DNA of 64,000 bases, from positions 143,843 through 207,842 of the forward strand of contig NZ_FXAT01000011.1 in NCBI RefSeq assembly GCF_900177725.1, in the 5' to 3' direction. The notes under the pieces were generated by a model. That model did not search any database. It saw nothing but the letters and a program-made list of their open reading frames with translations, and was not told the origin of the DNA. Both the position numbers and the translations under genes were made by a program. This document shows, one piece after another, positions 52,568 to 63,868 of this stretch. How positions within the stretch are numbered: position 1 is the first letter of the stretch; each line of letters opens with the position of its first letter. This stretch comes from Paraburkholderia susongensis (lineage in GTDB: Bacteria; Pseudomonadota; Gammaproteobacteria; Burkholderiales; Burkholderiaceae).

Positions 52568-54140
52568 GCGCCGTCTGTTCGATCACCCGCGCGAGCGTGT
52601 CGAACGCGGGCCCGATGCCGTCGTTCGGCACGCACGCATAGCCGAGCAGCAGTCCGCGCCGCGGCTGCGCCGGGTCGTTGTAGTAGCTCGTGAGCGGCCG
52701 CACGATCACGCCCGCGTCGTAGGCGGCGGCCACTACCGCGCGATCGTCCGAGTAGTCCGGCAGGCCGAGCACGAGGTGCAGGCCCGCTTCATCGCCCATC
52801 ACGGGCAACTCGCTGCCAAAGCGCGCGGTGATCGCGTCGATCAGAATCTGCCGGCGCTCGCCGTATAGCGCGCGCATCCGGCGCACGTGCGAGGTGAGGT
52901 GGCCGTCCATGATGAAATCGGTCATCACGGCCTGCTGCATCAGCTGGCCCTCGCGGTACAGCTCCGCGACGCCAGTCCGGAATATATCGACCAGATGCTC
53001 CGGCGCGATCATGTAGCCGATCCGCAGGCCCGGAAACAGCATCTTGCCGAGACTGCCCACGTAGATCACGCGGCCGGCTTCGTCGAGTCCCTGCAGCGAC
53101 GCGAGCGGCCGGCTGCCGTAGCGGAATTCGCTGTCGTAGTCGTCCTCGATGATCCAGACGTCGTGCTGGCGCGCATATTCGAGCAGCGTGCGGCGGCGCG
53201 CGAGGCTCATCACCATGCCGAGCGGATACTGATGCGACGGCGTGACGAGCGCGAGACGCGGCGGCTCTTGCAGGTCCTCGTCACGCGGATTGAGCCCTTC
53301 GCCGTCCACCGGCACCGGCGCGAGCGTGATGCCCGACGACTGCAGCACGCTGCGCGCACCCCAATAGCACGGTTCCTCGACCCACGCGCGATCGCCGACG
53401 TCGGTCAAGAGACGCACGGCGAGATCGATCGACTGATGAATGCCCGTCGTGATGATGATCTGGTCCGGCGTGCATTTGACCGAGCGCGCGACGCGCAGAT
53501 AATCCGATAACGCGCGCCGCAGCGGCCGGTAGCCGCCGCCGGGCGCATAGGTCAGCAGATCGGGATTGGCTTCCTTCCACAGGCGCGCCTGCAGGCGGCT
53601 CCACGTGCGCGCCGGAAACTCCGAGACATCGGGCACGCCCGGCATGAACGCGCCCCATTGTTTCGCGGAGACGCCTGCCTGGCGGATCAGACGGCGTCCG
53701 CGTGTGGACAGATCGTTGCGCTCGCGCTGTGGCTGGCTTGCGCTGTCGCTGGCCGGCCGGACGGCTGTGTGGGTGGCCGCATGAGTGGGCGCATGAGTGG
53801 CCGGCTGAGCTGCCGCATCCCCGGCCGCGGCCGCCTCGGGTCTGTTGCGCCCATTCACCGCGGCCGCGTCCGGGCGCGTGTCGGCGACGTAGGTGCCGCT
53901 GCCCGTCGTCGAGATCACGTAGCCTTCGGCGGTCAACTGGTCGTAGACGTGCAGCACCGTGTTGCGCGCGATGCCGAGGTCTTCGGCGAGCGTGCGCGAA
54001 CTCGGCAGCTTGGTGCCGGGCGGCAACTGGCCGGTCAGGATGGCCTGCTGCGTGAGCCGCAGCGTCTGCCGGTAGATCGGTTCGGCGCCGCCGCGGTCGA
54101 GCCGCGTGGCAAGCCAGTCCGACAGGATCACTGTGTCCAA
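52521..54140 (-). CDS. MocR/PdxR-family regulator (GntR DNA-binding plus aminotransferase fold)
   Basis: 539 residues with a TTG start; no ATG is available nearby. The N-terminal GntR winged helix is GTKLPSSRTLAEDLGIARNTVLHVYDQL, followed by an Ala/Thr/His-rich linker (about 90-140). The fold-type-I aminotransferase domain has IITTGIHQSIDL, EDDYDSEFRYG and the PLP Lys in VGSLGKMLFPGLRIGY. It is divergent from a polyamine-type ABC importer and so may control it, in line with MocR regulators of GABA, putrescine or vitamin B6 genes. The 3' end overlaps the DUF748 gene. Confidence 0.88.
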   Translation of the reverse strand: MDTVILSDWLATRLDRGGAEPIYRQTLRLTQQAILTGQLPPGTKLPSSRTLAEDLGIARNTVLHVYDQLTAEGYVISTTGSGTYVADTRPDAAAVNGRNRPEAAAAGDAAAQPATHAPTHAATHTAVRPASDSASQPQRERNDLSTRGRRLIRQAGVSAKQWGAFMPGVPDVSEFPARTWSRLQARLWKEANPDLLTYAPGGGYRPLRRALSDYLRVARSVKCTPDQIIITTGIHQSIDLAVRLLTDVGDRAWVEEPCYWGARSVLQSSGITLAPVPVDGEGLNPRDEDLQEPPRLALVTPSHQYPLGMVMSLARRRTLLEYARQHDVWIIEDDYDSEFRYGSRPLASLQGLDEAGRVIYVGSLGKMLFPGLRIGYMIAPEHLVDIFRTGVAELYREGQLMQQAVMTDFIMDGHLTSHVRRMRALYGERRQILIDAITARFGSELPVMGDEAGLHLVLGLPDYSDDRAVVAAAYDAGVIVRPLTSYYNDPAQPRRGLLLGYACVPNDGIGPAFDTLARVIEQTALTSSRSPHASSRPCP

Positions 54141-54142
54141 GT

Positions 54143-54192
54143 GGTTCTATCCGGAATAATGAAATGGCTCCATATTGTAGAACCGTAACGGT
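54143..54192. promoter_or_regulatory. dyads in the MocR / ABC-importer divergent region
   Basis: GGTTCTA (54143-54149) and TAGAACC (54178-54184) form a 7-bp inverted repeat 28 bases apart, and ACCGTAACGGT (54182-54192) is a second dyad. They lie between the two divergent genes, at the spacing expected for MocR operators. Confidence 0.5.
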
Positions 54193-54270
54193 CTATAGTG
54201 AGCCACGCAATAGATGCGATCCCGCTGCCACCTGGCGGGGCGCCTGCCGCACAGCAGAGGAGACGAGGTG

Positions 54271-55368
54271 ATGAAAACCGAAGACGTGATCGTCAGCTTT
54301 CGAGGTGTGCGAAAGACCTACGACGGCGAAACGCTGGTCGTCAAACAGCTCGATCTGGATATCCATCAGGGCGAGTTCCTGACGCTGCTCGGCCCGTCCG
54401 GCTCGGGCAAGACCACCTGCCTGATGATGCTGGCGGGCTTCGAATTCCCGACCGGCGGCGAGATCTGGCTCGACGGCCAGTTGCTCAACAACGTGCCGCC
54501 GCACAAGCGCAACATCGGCATGGTGTTTCAGAACTACGCGCTGTTTCCGCATCTGACGGTCGAGCAGAACGTCGCGTATCCGTTGACCGTGCGCAAGCTC
54601 GGCACCGAGGAGCGCGCGCATCGCGTGAACAACGCGCTGAAAATGGTGCGCATGGAGAGCTTCGCGAAGCGCTACCCGGCGCAGCTTTCCGGCGGCCAGC
54701 AGCAGCGCATCGCGCTCGCGCGGGCGCTCGTGTTCGAGCCGAAGCTCGTGCTGATGGACGAGCCGCTCGGCGCGCTGGATAAACAATTGCGCGAGCACAT
54801 GCAATACGAACTCAAATCGCTGCACGAAAAGCTCGGCGTGACGTTTGTCTACGTCACGCACGACCAGGGCGAGGCGCTGACGATGTCCGACCGCGTCGCC
54901 GTGTTCGACAAGGGCATCGTGCAGCAGCTCGATACCGTCGACCGGCTCTACGAATCGCCGTGCAACGAGTTCGTCGCGAACTTCATCGGCGACAGCAACC
55001 GGCTGCGCGGCACGATCGCGAATGTCGACGGCGAGTATTGCGAATTCCATCTGAGCGACGGCACGCGCCTCACCGGCCGCAACATCGGCGGCGCGCGGGC
55101 GGGCTCGCCCGCGGTCGCGTGCATCCGGCCCGAGCGCATGAAGCTCGCGAACGGGGTTGCGCGGCCCGGCGCCAATGCGCTCGCCGGCGAGGCGCGCGGG
55201 CTCATCTATTTCGGCGACCACGTGCGCATGCGCTGCGGCGTGCCGCAACAGGACGAGTGCTTCGTCAAGGTGCCGCTCGGCACCGACGCGCTCGACGCCT
55301 TCGCCCCCGGTGTGCCGGTCGCGCTCGAGTTTGCGCCCGAGCATCTGCGCATATTCGCGGGGGCCTGA
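54271..55368 (+). CDS. polyamine-type ABC transporter ATPase
   Basis: 365 residues from MKTEDVIVSFRGVRKTYDG behind AGAGGAGA. Walker A GPSGSGKTT, Q-loop MVFQNYALFPHLTVEQN, signature LSGGQQQRIALARAL, Walker B LVLMDEPLGALD and H-loop THDQGEAL are intact, with a C-terminal TOBE domain (about 280-360) as in PotA. First gene of a four-gene importer. Confidence 0.92.
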   Translation: MKTEDVIVSFRGVRKTYDGETLVVKQLDLDIHQGEFLTLLGPSGSGKTTCLMMLAGFEFPTGGEIWLDGQLLNNVPPHKRNIGMVFQNYALFPHLTVEQNVAYPLTVRKLGTEERAHRVNNALKMVRMESFAKRYPAQLSGGQQQRIALARALVFEPKLVLMDEPLGALDKQLREHMQYELKSLHEKLGVTFVYVTHDQGEALTMSDRVAVFDKGIVQQLDTVDRLYESPCNEFVANFIGDSNRLRGTIANVDGEYCEFHLSDGTRLTGRNIGGARAGSPAVACIRPERMKLANGVARPGANALAGEARGLIYFGDHVRMRCGVPQQDECFVKVPLGTDALDAFAPGVPVALEFAPEHLRIFAGA

Positions 55369-55377
55369 GGCAGGCAG

Positions 55378-55429
55378 GGCAGTGAAGCAAGGCAGTGAAG
55401 CAAGGCGGTGAAGCAGGGCGGTGAAGCGC
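55378..55429. repeat. four tandem 13-bp repeats
   Basis: Four head-to-tail units of GGCRGTGAAGCAR (55378, 55391, 55404, 55417), differing only by A/G changes and a divergent last base pair. They fill most of the space just after the ATPase stop. Thirteen bases is not a codon multiple, so the array is non-coding. Confidence 0.9.
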
Positions 55430-55562
55430 CGCACGCGCGAGGCGTCGGCGCGGCAGGTCGGCGGTACGACAAAGCTGGCGGTACGTGGCGAACCGCACGG
55501 CGCGTGGCATCGAGTACATCACACACATTACGCACGTCACCAAGGAAAAGGAGAGCCTCACC

Positions 55563-56612
55563 ATGAGCAAGATCGGGAAATCGCGCTGCGCTATCGCTGT
55601 CGGTGCTGTCACGCTCGCGCTGGGCGCTGCGCAGGTCCATGCCGCCGAGCTGACGGTCGTCAATTTCGGCGGGGCGAATGGCGACGCGCAGAAGGTCGCC
55701 TTCAACCAGCCGTTCGAGTCGGCCACCGGCAACAAGGTGACGGCCGTCGAATACAACGGCGAGCAGGCCAAGGTGAAGGCGATGGTCGAGGCGAAGCACG
55801 TGAACTGGGACGTGGTGGAAGTCGAGTCGGGCGACATCGGCCGCGGCTGCGATGAAGGACTGTACGAAAAGCTCGACTGGTCGAAGATCGCCAAAAAATC
55901 GGACCTGGTTCCGGATGCGCCGCAAACCTGCGGCGTTGGCTTTTTCGTGTGGTCGACCGCGCTCGCCTACAACGCCGACAAGCTGAAAACCGCGCCGACC
56001 GGCTGGGCCGATTTCTGGGACGTGAAGAAATTCCCGGGCAAGCGCGCAATGCGCAAGGGCGCGCGCTACAACCTCGAATTCGCGCTGATGGCCGACGGCG
56101 TGCCGCCGAAGGACGTCTACAAGGTGCTCGCGACGAAAGAAGGCCAGGACCGCGCGTTCAAGAAACTCGACGAGCTGAAGCCGAACATCCAGTGGTGGGA
56201 AGCGGGCGCGCAGCCGCCGCAGTTCCTGGTGGCAGGCGACGTGGTGATGTCGACCGCGTATAACGGCCGTATCGACGCCGCGCAGCGCGAAGGCAAGAAC
56301 CTCAAGGTCGTGTGGAACGGCAGCATTTACGACCTCGACTATTGGGCGATTCCGAAGGGTTCGCCGAACAAGGCGCTCGCCGAGCAGTACATCGCTTATT
56401 CGTTGACGTCGAAGCCGCAGCAGGACTACGCGCAGCATATCGCGTACGGTCCGGTGAGCGTGGCGGCGATCAAGTCGCTCGACGCGAAGACGCTCGCGAA
56501 TTTGCCGAACTCGCCGGCCAATGGCAAGAATGCGGTGCTGCAGAATCTGTCGTTCTGGACCGATCATGGGGACGAGCTGGAGCAGCGGTTTGCGTCGTGG
56601 GCGTCGAAGTAA
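55563..56612 (+). CDS. polyamine-type ABC transporter, periplasmic binding protein
   Basis: 349 residues from MSKIGKSRCAIAVGAVTLAL behind AAAAGGAGAG. Signal peptide to VHA|AELTVV (about residue 27). PotD/PotF-like fold: LTVVNFGGANGDAQ, NWDVVEVESGDIGRGCDEGLYEKLDW, CGVGFFVWSTALAYNADKL, YDLDYWAIPKGSPNK. The mature protein holds two Cys that may pair. It binds a polyamine or related cation for the permeases at 56765 and 58077. Confidence 0.9.
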   Translation: MSKIGKSRCAIAVGAVTLALGAAQVHAAELTVVNFGGANGDAQKVAFNQPFESATGNKVTAVEYNGEQAKVKAMVEAKHVNWDVVEVESGDIGRGCDEGLYEKLDWSKIAKKSDLVPDAPQTCGVGFFVWSTALAYNADKLKTAPTGWADFWDVKKFPGKRAMRKGARYNLEFALMADGVPPKDVYKVLATKEGQDRAFKKLDELKPNIQWWEAGAQPPQFLVAGDVVMSTAYNGRIDAAQREGKNLKVVWNGSIYDLDYWAIPKGSPNKALAEQYIAYSLTSKPQQDYAQHIAYGPVSVAAIKSLDAKTLANLPNSPANGKNAVLQNLSFWTDHGDELEQRFASWASK

Positions 56613-56691
56613 GCGCTGCGCGGGCTTTCTGGCTCACGGGCTCCTCGTGAGCGGGCGCGGCTTCGCCACGGGGCGGGGCCGCGCGCTGACG

Positions 56692-56757
56692 TATGAGGAC
56701 GGGAGTGAGCGCCAAAGCGCTCACTCCCGTCGACGCCCCCACGGGTGGGACAGGAGA
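56692..56757 (+). promoter_or_regulatory. recurrent leader hairpin, copy D (perfect 15-bp stem)
   Basis: TATGAG, then GACGGGAGTGAGCGC (56698-56712), loop CAAA, GCGCTCACTCCCGTC (56717-56731), GACGCC and a diverged spacer before AGGAGA. The G-C pair at position 4 replaces the C-G pair of copies A-C, a clear compensatory change. The stem is continuous, without the two-base mismatches of B. Confidence 0.85.
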
Positions 56758-56764
56758 AACGGGT

Positions 56765-58042
56765 GTGACTACGATGACGATCGCCGCCGATTCGACGCCT
56801 GAATCAGCCAGTCGGCTCAAGCGCGAACTGAAGGCCGCGGAAGCGAGAAAGCGCGCGATGGCGTTACTGCTGATCGCGCCGCTCGCGATTTTCCTGCTGC
56901 TGATTTTCGTCGTGCCGATCGGCGCGTTGCTCACGCGCGCCGCGCAGAATCCCGAAGTCGCGAGCGCGTTGCCGCATACGCTCAATGCGCTAAGCGGCTG
57001 GGACCGCAAAACGCCGCCGCCTGACGCCGCCTATACCGCGCTTGCAACCGACCTCACCGCCATCGCCGACAGCGACGGCATGGGTGCGCTCGCGCGGCGC
57101 CTGAACGTCGAGATTCCGGGCTATCGCTCGCTGATCGCCAAATCGGCGCGCGCCATGCCGTTCGCCGACGACAACAACCAGCCGCTGCATCTGACGCCCC
57201 GCGAGACGCGCGCGAAATTCGTCGAACTCGACGAGCGCTGGAACGACGTCGCGTACTGGCAGGCGATTGCGAAAAACTCGAGCACGCTTTCGCCGTTCTA
57301 TCTGCTTGCGTCGCTCGATCACAAGCAGGACGCATTCGGCCGCATCGTGCCGACCGATCCTGACCAGCAGATCTATCTGAAGGTCTTCAGCCGCACGTTC
57401 GTGATCGGCGCGGCCGTGACGATTTTCACGTTGCTGCTCGGCTATCCGCTCGCGTACTGGATCTCGACGCTCTCGGAGCGCCGCGCGAACCTCGTGATGA
57501 TTCTCGTGCTGATTCCGTTCTGGACTTCGATCCTCGTGCGCGTGGCCGCGTGGATCGTGATCCTGCAGAACGAAGGGCTCGTGAACAAGGCGCTGATCGC
57601 GAGCGGTCTGCTGCACGATCCGCTCGCGCTGCTGTTCAACCGCACCGGCGTCTATATTTCGATGACGCACATCCTGCTGCCGTTCATGATCCTGCCGCTC
57701 TATAGCGTGATGAAGTCGATTCCGCCGACCTATCAGCGCGCGGCGATCTCGCTCGGCAGCCATCCGTTCGCTGCGTTCTGGCGCGTGTATGTGCCGCAGA
57801 CCTATCCGGGCATCGGTGCGGGCGCGCTGCTCGTGTTCATTCTCGCGATCGGCTACTACATCACACCCGCGCTGCTCGGCGGACCGAACGACCAGATGGT
57901 CAGCTACTACGTCGCGTACTTCACGAACGTGACGATCAACTGGGGCATGGCGTGCGCGCTCGGCGGGCTGCTGCTTGCCGCGACGCTCGTGCTGTACGTG
58001 ATCTATGGACGCTTCACGCGTTCGTCGTTGAGCCTCGGTTGA
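56765..58042 (+). CDS. polyamine-type ABC transporter permease 1 with large periplasmic insert
   Basis: 425 residues with a GTG start seven bases after AGGAGA; ATG 56774 is 16 bases away and less likely. Membrane segment 1 (about 35-58) is followed by about 145 non-membrane residues (LSGWDRKTPPPDAAY to KQDAFGRIVPTDPDQQI) before the five-segment permease core (YLKVFSRTFVIGAAVTIFTLLLGYPLAYWI). The EAA loop is YQRAAISLGSHPFAAFWRVYVPQTYPGI. PotB-like permeases are usually about 290-310 residues, so the insert is extra. Confidence 0.9.
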   Translation: MTTMTIAADSTPESASRLKRELKAAEARKRAMALLLIAPLAIFLLLIFVVPIGALLTRAAQNPEVASALPHTLNALSGWDRKTPPPDAAYTALATDLTAIADSDGMGALARRLNVEIPGYRSLIAKSARAMPFADDNNQPLHLTPRETRAKFVELDERWNDVAYWQAIAKNSSTLSPFYLLASLDHKQDAFGRIVPTDPDQQIYLKVFSRTFVIGAAVTIFTLLLGYPLAYWISTLSERRANLVMILVLIPFWTSILVRVAAWIVILQNEGLVNKALIASGLLHDPLALLFNRTGVYISMTHILLPFMILPLYSVMKSIPPTYQRAAISLGSHPFAAFWRVYVPQTYPGIGAGALLVFILAIGYYITPALLGGPNDQMVSYYVAYFTNVTINWGMACALGGLLLAATLVLYVIYGRFTRSSLSLG

Positions 58043-58076
58043 CCGGGCGCAATGAACTGAACGGAGCAAAACCGCG

Positions 58077-58916
58077 ATGAAACTTGCCAGGCCCCTGTTC
58101 GCACCGCATACGTCGCTCGTGGAGCGTGTGTGGTATTTCGCGTTGCGCGCGCTCGTCGTGCTGACGCTGCTGTATCTGATCCTGCCCGTGCTCGCGATCG
58201 TGCCGTTGTCGTTTTCGTCGAGCACGTTCCTTGTCTATCCGATTCCGGGCTGGTCGCTGCGCTGGTATCAGAACCTCGTCGCGTCCGACGAATGGCGTAT
58301 GGCCGCGAAGAACAGCTTCATCGTCGCGCCGTCGGCGACGGTGGTCGCGACCGTGCTCGGCACACTCGCGGCAATCGGACTGACCAAGGCGAACTTCCGC
58401 GGCAAGGGTCTGCTGATGGCGGTCCTGATTTCGCCGATGATCGTGCCGGTCGTCGTGGTCGGCGTCGGCATGTATCTGTTCTTCGCGCCGCTCGGTCTCG
58501 CGAATACGTATATCGGGCTGATCCTCGCGCATGCGGCGCTCGGCGTGCCGTTCGTCGTGACGACGGTCGCGGCCACGTTGCAGGGCTTCAACTACAACCT
58601 CGTGCGCGCGAGCCTGTCGCTCGGCGCGAATCCGGTGAAGACGTTTTTCCGCATCACGTTGCCGGTGATCGCACCGGGCGTGATGTCGGGCGCGCTGTTC
58701 GCGTTCGCGACGTCGTTCGATGAAGTCGTCGTCACGCTGTTTCTCGCTGGCGCGGATCAGACCACGCTGCCGCGCCAGATGTTCACCGGTATTCGCGAGA
58801 ACATCAGCCCGACCATTGCCGCGCTGGCGACGATCCTGATCGTGTTCTCGACGTGCCTGCTGCTCGCGCTCGAATGGCTGCGCGGGCGCAATGCGGCGCG
58901 AGCGGTCAGGGATTGA
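58077..58916 (+). CDS. polyamine-type ABC transporter permease 2
   Basis: 279 residues, PotC-like. Six membrane segments, PLSFSSSTFLVYPIPGWSLRWYQNLVAS in the first periplasmic loop, and the EAA loop LVRASLSLGANPVKTFFRITLPVIAPGV contacting the ATPase. Starts 34 bases after permease 1 and completes the importer. Confidence 0.92.
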   Translation: MKLARPLFAPHTSLVERVWYFALRALVVLTLLYLILPVLAIVPLSFSSSTFLVYPIPGWSLRWYQNLVASDEWRMAAKNSFIVAPSATVVATVLGTLAAIGLTKANFRGKGLLMAVLISPMIVPVVVVGVGMYLFFAPLGLANTYIGLILAHAALGVPFVVTTVAATLQGFNYNLVRASLSLGANPVKTFFRITLPVIAPGVMSGALFAFATSFDEVVVTLFLAGADQTTLPRQMFTGIRENISPTIAALATILIVFSTCLLLALEWLRGRNAARAVRD

Positions 58917-58918
58917 GA

Positions 58919-58948
58919 TAAAAAAAGCCCGACCAGAGGTCGGGCTTC
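58919..58948 (-). terminator. terminator of acnA operon
   Basis: AAGCCCGACC and GGTCGGGCTT pair around 3 bases and, on the minus strand, are followed by TTTTTT. It ends the prp/acnA transcript and may also slow the plus-strand importer transcript. Confidence 0.9.
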
Positions 58949-59018
58949 AAAGTCGGCTGCGTCCTCCACAGGACGCAGCCCCTGCAAAACAGCGAGGCTG
59001 TTTGCGCCGCCGTCTGGC

Positions 59019-61733
<2,715 letters not shown>

Positions 61734-61774
61734 GGTGTTTTCCTTGGTTTGATCGCGGAACTACAGTACTTAAC

Positions 61775-63226
61775 CTAGATGACGTACAGATCGACGTATT
61801 CATTGACCGGCATCGATTCGAGCCTGGCCTGATCGAGCGATACGCCGAGAATCGCCAGTTGCTGCTTGACCGGAAAGCGCCGCGCGAGGTTGGTCCTGAA
61901 CTTCTCGACCAGCAACGGGATGCCGTCTTCGCGACGGCGCTTATGACCGATCGGGTATTCGACTACGACTTCGTCGAACTTCGACCCGTCGTCGAATTCG
62001 ATCGTCAGTGCATTGGCGATCGAGCGCTTCTCCGGGTCGTGATAATCCTTCGTGAACTGCGTGTCTTCGACACATTCCATCTTCGCGCGCAGGGCATCGA
62101 TCCGCGCGTCCTGCGCGAGCGCATCTTCGTAATCGGCGGCCGTGAGGCGGCCGAAAATCAGCGGTACCGCGATCATGTACTGGATGCAATGATCGCGGTC
62201 GGCCGGATTGTCGAGCGGACCTTTTTTATCGATGATGCGAATCGCCGCTTCGTGCGTGCGAATCGTGATCTTCCTGATTTCGTCGACGCGCCGGCCCTGC
62301 GCGGCAAGCTGCGCATGCAGCGCGAGCGCGGCTTCCACGGCGGTTTGCGCGTGGAACTCGGCCGGAAACGAAATCTTGAACAGCACGTTTTCCATCACGT
62401 ACGAGCCGTACGGGCGCTGGAATCTGAACGCGTTGCCGTTGAACAGCACGTCGTAAAAGCCCCACGTTTTCGCGGTGAGCACCGACGGATAGCCCATCTC
62501 GCCGGTCTTCGAAATCAGTGCGAGGCGCACCGCGCGCGAGGTCGCGTCGCCGGCGGCCCACGACTTGCGCGAGCCGGTGTTCGGCGCGTGGCGGTAGGTG
62601 CGCAGCGCCTGCCCATCGACAAGCGCCTGCGATACCGCGTTGATGAGTTCGTCGCGCGTGAGGCCCACCAATTGGCCGACCACGGCGGTGGAGGCGAGCT
62701 TGACCAGCAGCACGTGATCGAGCCCGACCTTGTTGAACGAGTTTTCGAGCGCGATGCAGCCTTGAATTTCGTGCGCCTTGATCATCGCGATCAGGACGTC
62801 TTTCATCGTCAGCGGCGCTTTGCCCGCTGCGATGGCGGTGCGCGAGAGCCAGTCGGCCGTCGCGAGAATTCCGCCGAGGTTATCCGACGGATGACCCCAT
62901 TCGGCGGCAAGCCAGGTGTCGTTGAAGTCGAGCCAGCGGATCATTGCGCCGATGTTGAAGGCGGCCTGAACCGGGTCCAGCTGGAATGACGTGCCCGGCA
63001 CCTTCGCGCCGTTGGGGACGATCGTGCCCGGCACGATCGGTCCCATCAGCTTGGTGCAGGCCGGGTAGGTGAGCGCCTCGAGTCCGCAGCCGAGCGTATC
63101 GATCAGGCAGTGGCGCGCGGTTTCTAGCGCGAGCGCACTGTCGATCTGATAGTTCAGAACGTAGTCGACGATATCCGCAAGGACGGTGTCCGGGGCGGGT
63201 CGTACGTTCGGAATCGGCGCTGACAT
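61775..63226 (-). CDS. prpD: 2-methylcitrate dehydratase
   Basis: 483 residues of the MmgE/PrpD family. Signals: ARHCLIDTLGCGLEAL, MIRWLDFNDTWLAAEWGHPSDNLGG, SWAAGDATSRAVRLA and YPIGHKRRREDGIPLL. It dehydrates 2-methylcitrate to 2-methyl-cis-aconitate in propionate oxidation. Lies between a secreted-protein gene (25 bases) and acnA (41 bases). Confidence 0.94.
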   Translation of the reverse strand: MSAPIPNVRPAPDTVLADIVDYVLNYQIDSALALETARHCLIDTLGCGLEALTYPACTKLMGPIVPGTIVPNGAKVPGTSFQLDPVQAAFNIGAMIRWLDFNDTWLAAEWGHPSDNLGGILATADWLSRTAIAAGKAPLTMKDVLIAMIKAHEIQGCIALENSFNKVGLDHVLLVKLASTAVVGQLVGLTRDELINAVSQALVDGQALRTYRHAPNTGSRKSWAAGDATSRAVRLALISKTGEMGYPSVLTAKTWGFYDVLFNGNAFRFQRPYGSYVMENVLFKISFPAEFHAQTAVEAALALHAQLAAQGRRVDEIRKITIRTHEAAIRIIDKKGPLDNPADRDHCIQYMIAVPLIFGRLTAADYEDALAQDARIDALRAKMECVEDTQFTKDYHDPEKRSIANALTIEFDDGSKFDEVVVEYPIGHKRRREDGIPLLVEKFRTNLARRFPVKQQLAILGVSLDQARLESMPVNEYVDLYVI

Positions 63227-63251
63227 GGGAGGGCGTTCCTGATGGCGGGAA

Positions 63252-63764
63252 TCAGTTGCCGGTCTTGTTGATCGCGTTCGATTGCGTTGCAGCCGGCGCG
63301 CCTTGTGCCATCGCGGCCGTCTTGCACTCGTCGGCGAGGCGCGAGCTGTCCTTGTCCTGGAACAGCATGGCCTTGGTCGGGATCACGACCAGATCCATAC
63401 CGGTTGCGGCGTCGTGGAAGCGGTCAGCGCCCGTCGTGGTCGTTTCGCGCGGCAGGTTGTAGTTCTTGTTCGCCCAGTGAACCGTGACGACCTGGTCACG
63501 TTTCATGTCGCCTTTCATCTGGAAAGCCAGACCGTCCTTGCACGACCACGTTTCCGAGCCGTCCGGGATCGGATCGACCTTCGCTTCCTTCGCCGGATTC
63601 GCCTTGCGCTTGATCAGGCGGCGCGGCTCAGGGCGCTTGGCGACAGCCTTTTTGGCAGCAGGCTTCGTCGTAGTGGTCGCCGTTTGTGCGGCGGCATCAG
63701 TCGAGACGGACAGCATCGTCGTGGACAGGGCGCCAATCACGGCAGCGATCATCAGCTTTTTCAT
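63252..63764 (-). CDS. secreted protein inside the prp cluster, 170 aa
   Basis: Signal peptide MKKLMIAAVIGALSTTMLSV to about DAAAQ. A basic, Pro/Lys-rich stretch (KPAAKKAVAKRPEPRRLIKRK) follows. The conserved part has WSCKDGLAFQMKG, VTVHWANKNYNLPRE and a final Cys in LADECKTAA; the spacing (Cys, central Tyr-Asn-Leu, GA, C-terminal Cys) loosely recalls MliC/PliC lysozyme-inhibitor folds. The role in a propionate operon is unexplained; it lies 104 bases after prpC. Confidence 0.7.
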   Translation of the reverse strand: MKKLMIAAVIGALSTTMLSVSTDAAAQTATTTTKPAAKKAVAKRPEPRRLIKRKANPAKEAKVDPIPDGSETWSCKDGLAFQMKGDMKRDQVVTVHWANKNYNLPRETTTTGADRFHDAATGMDLVVIPTKAMLFQDKDSSRLADECKTAAMAQGAPAATQSNAINKTGN

Positions 63765-63868
63765 GGAGAAAACCTTTCTATCTAATTTCAGTTAAACATT
63801 GCGCGGGCGACCGGTCCTGGCGACCGCGCGGGTTGAACTGCGCGCGCTTCGAAAGCGCACAGCGACCG

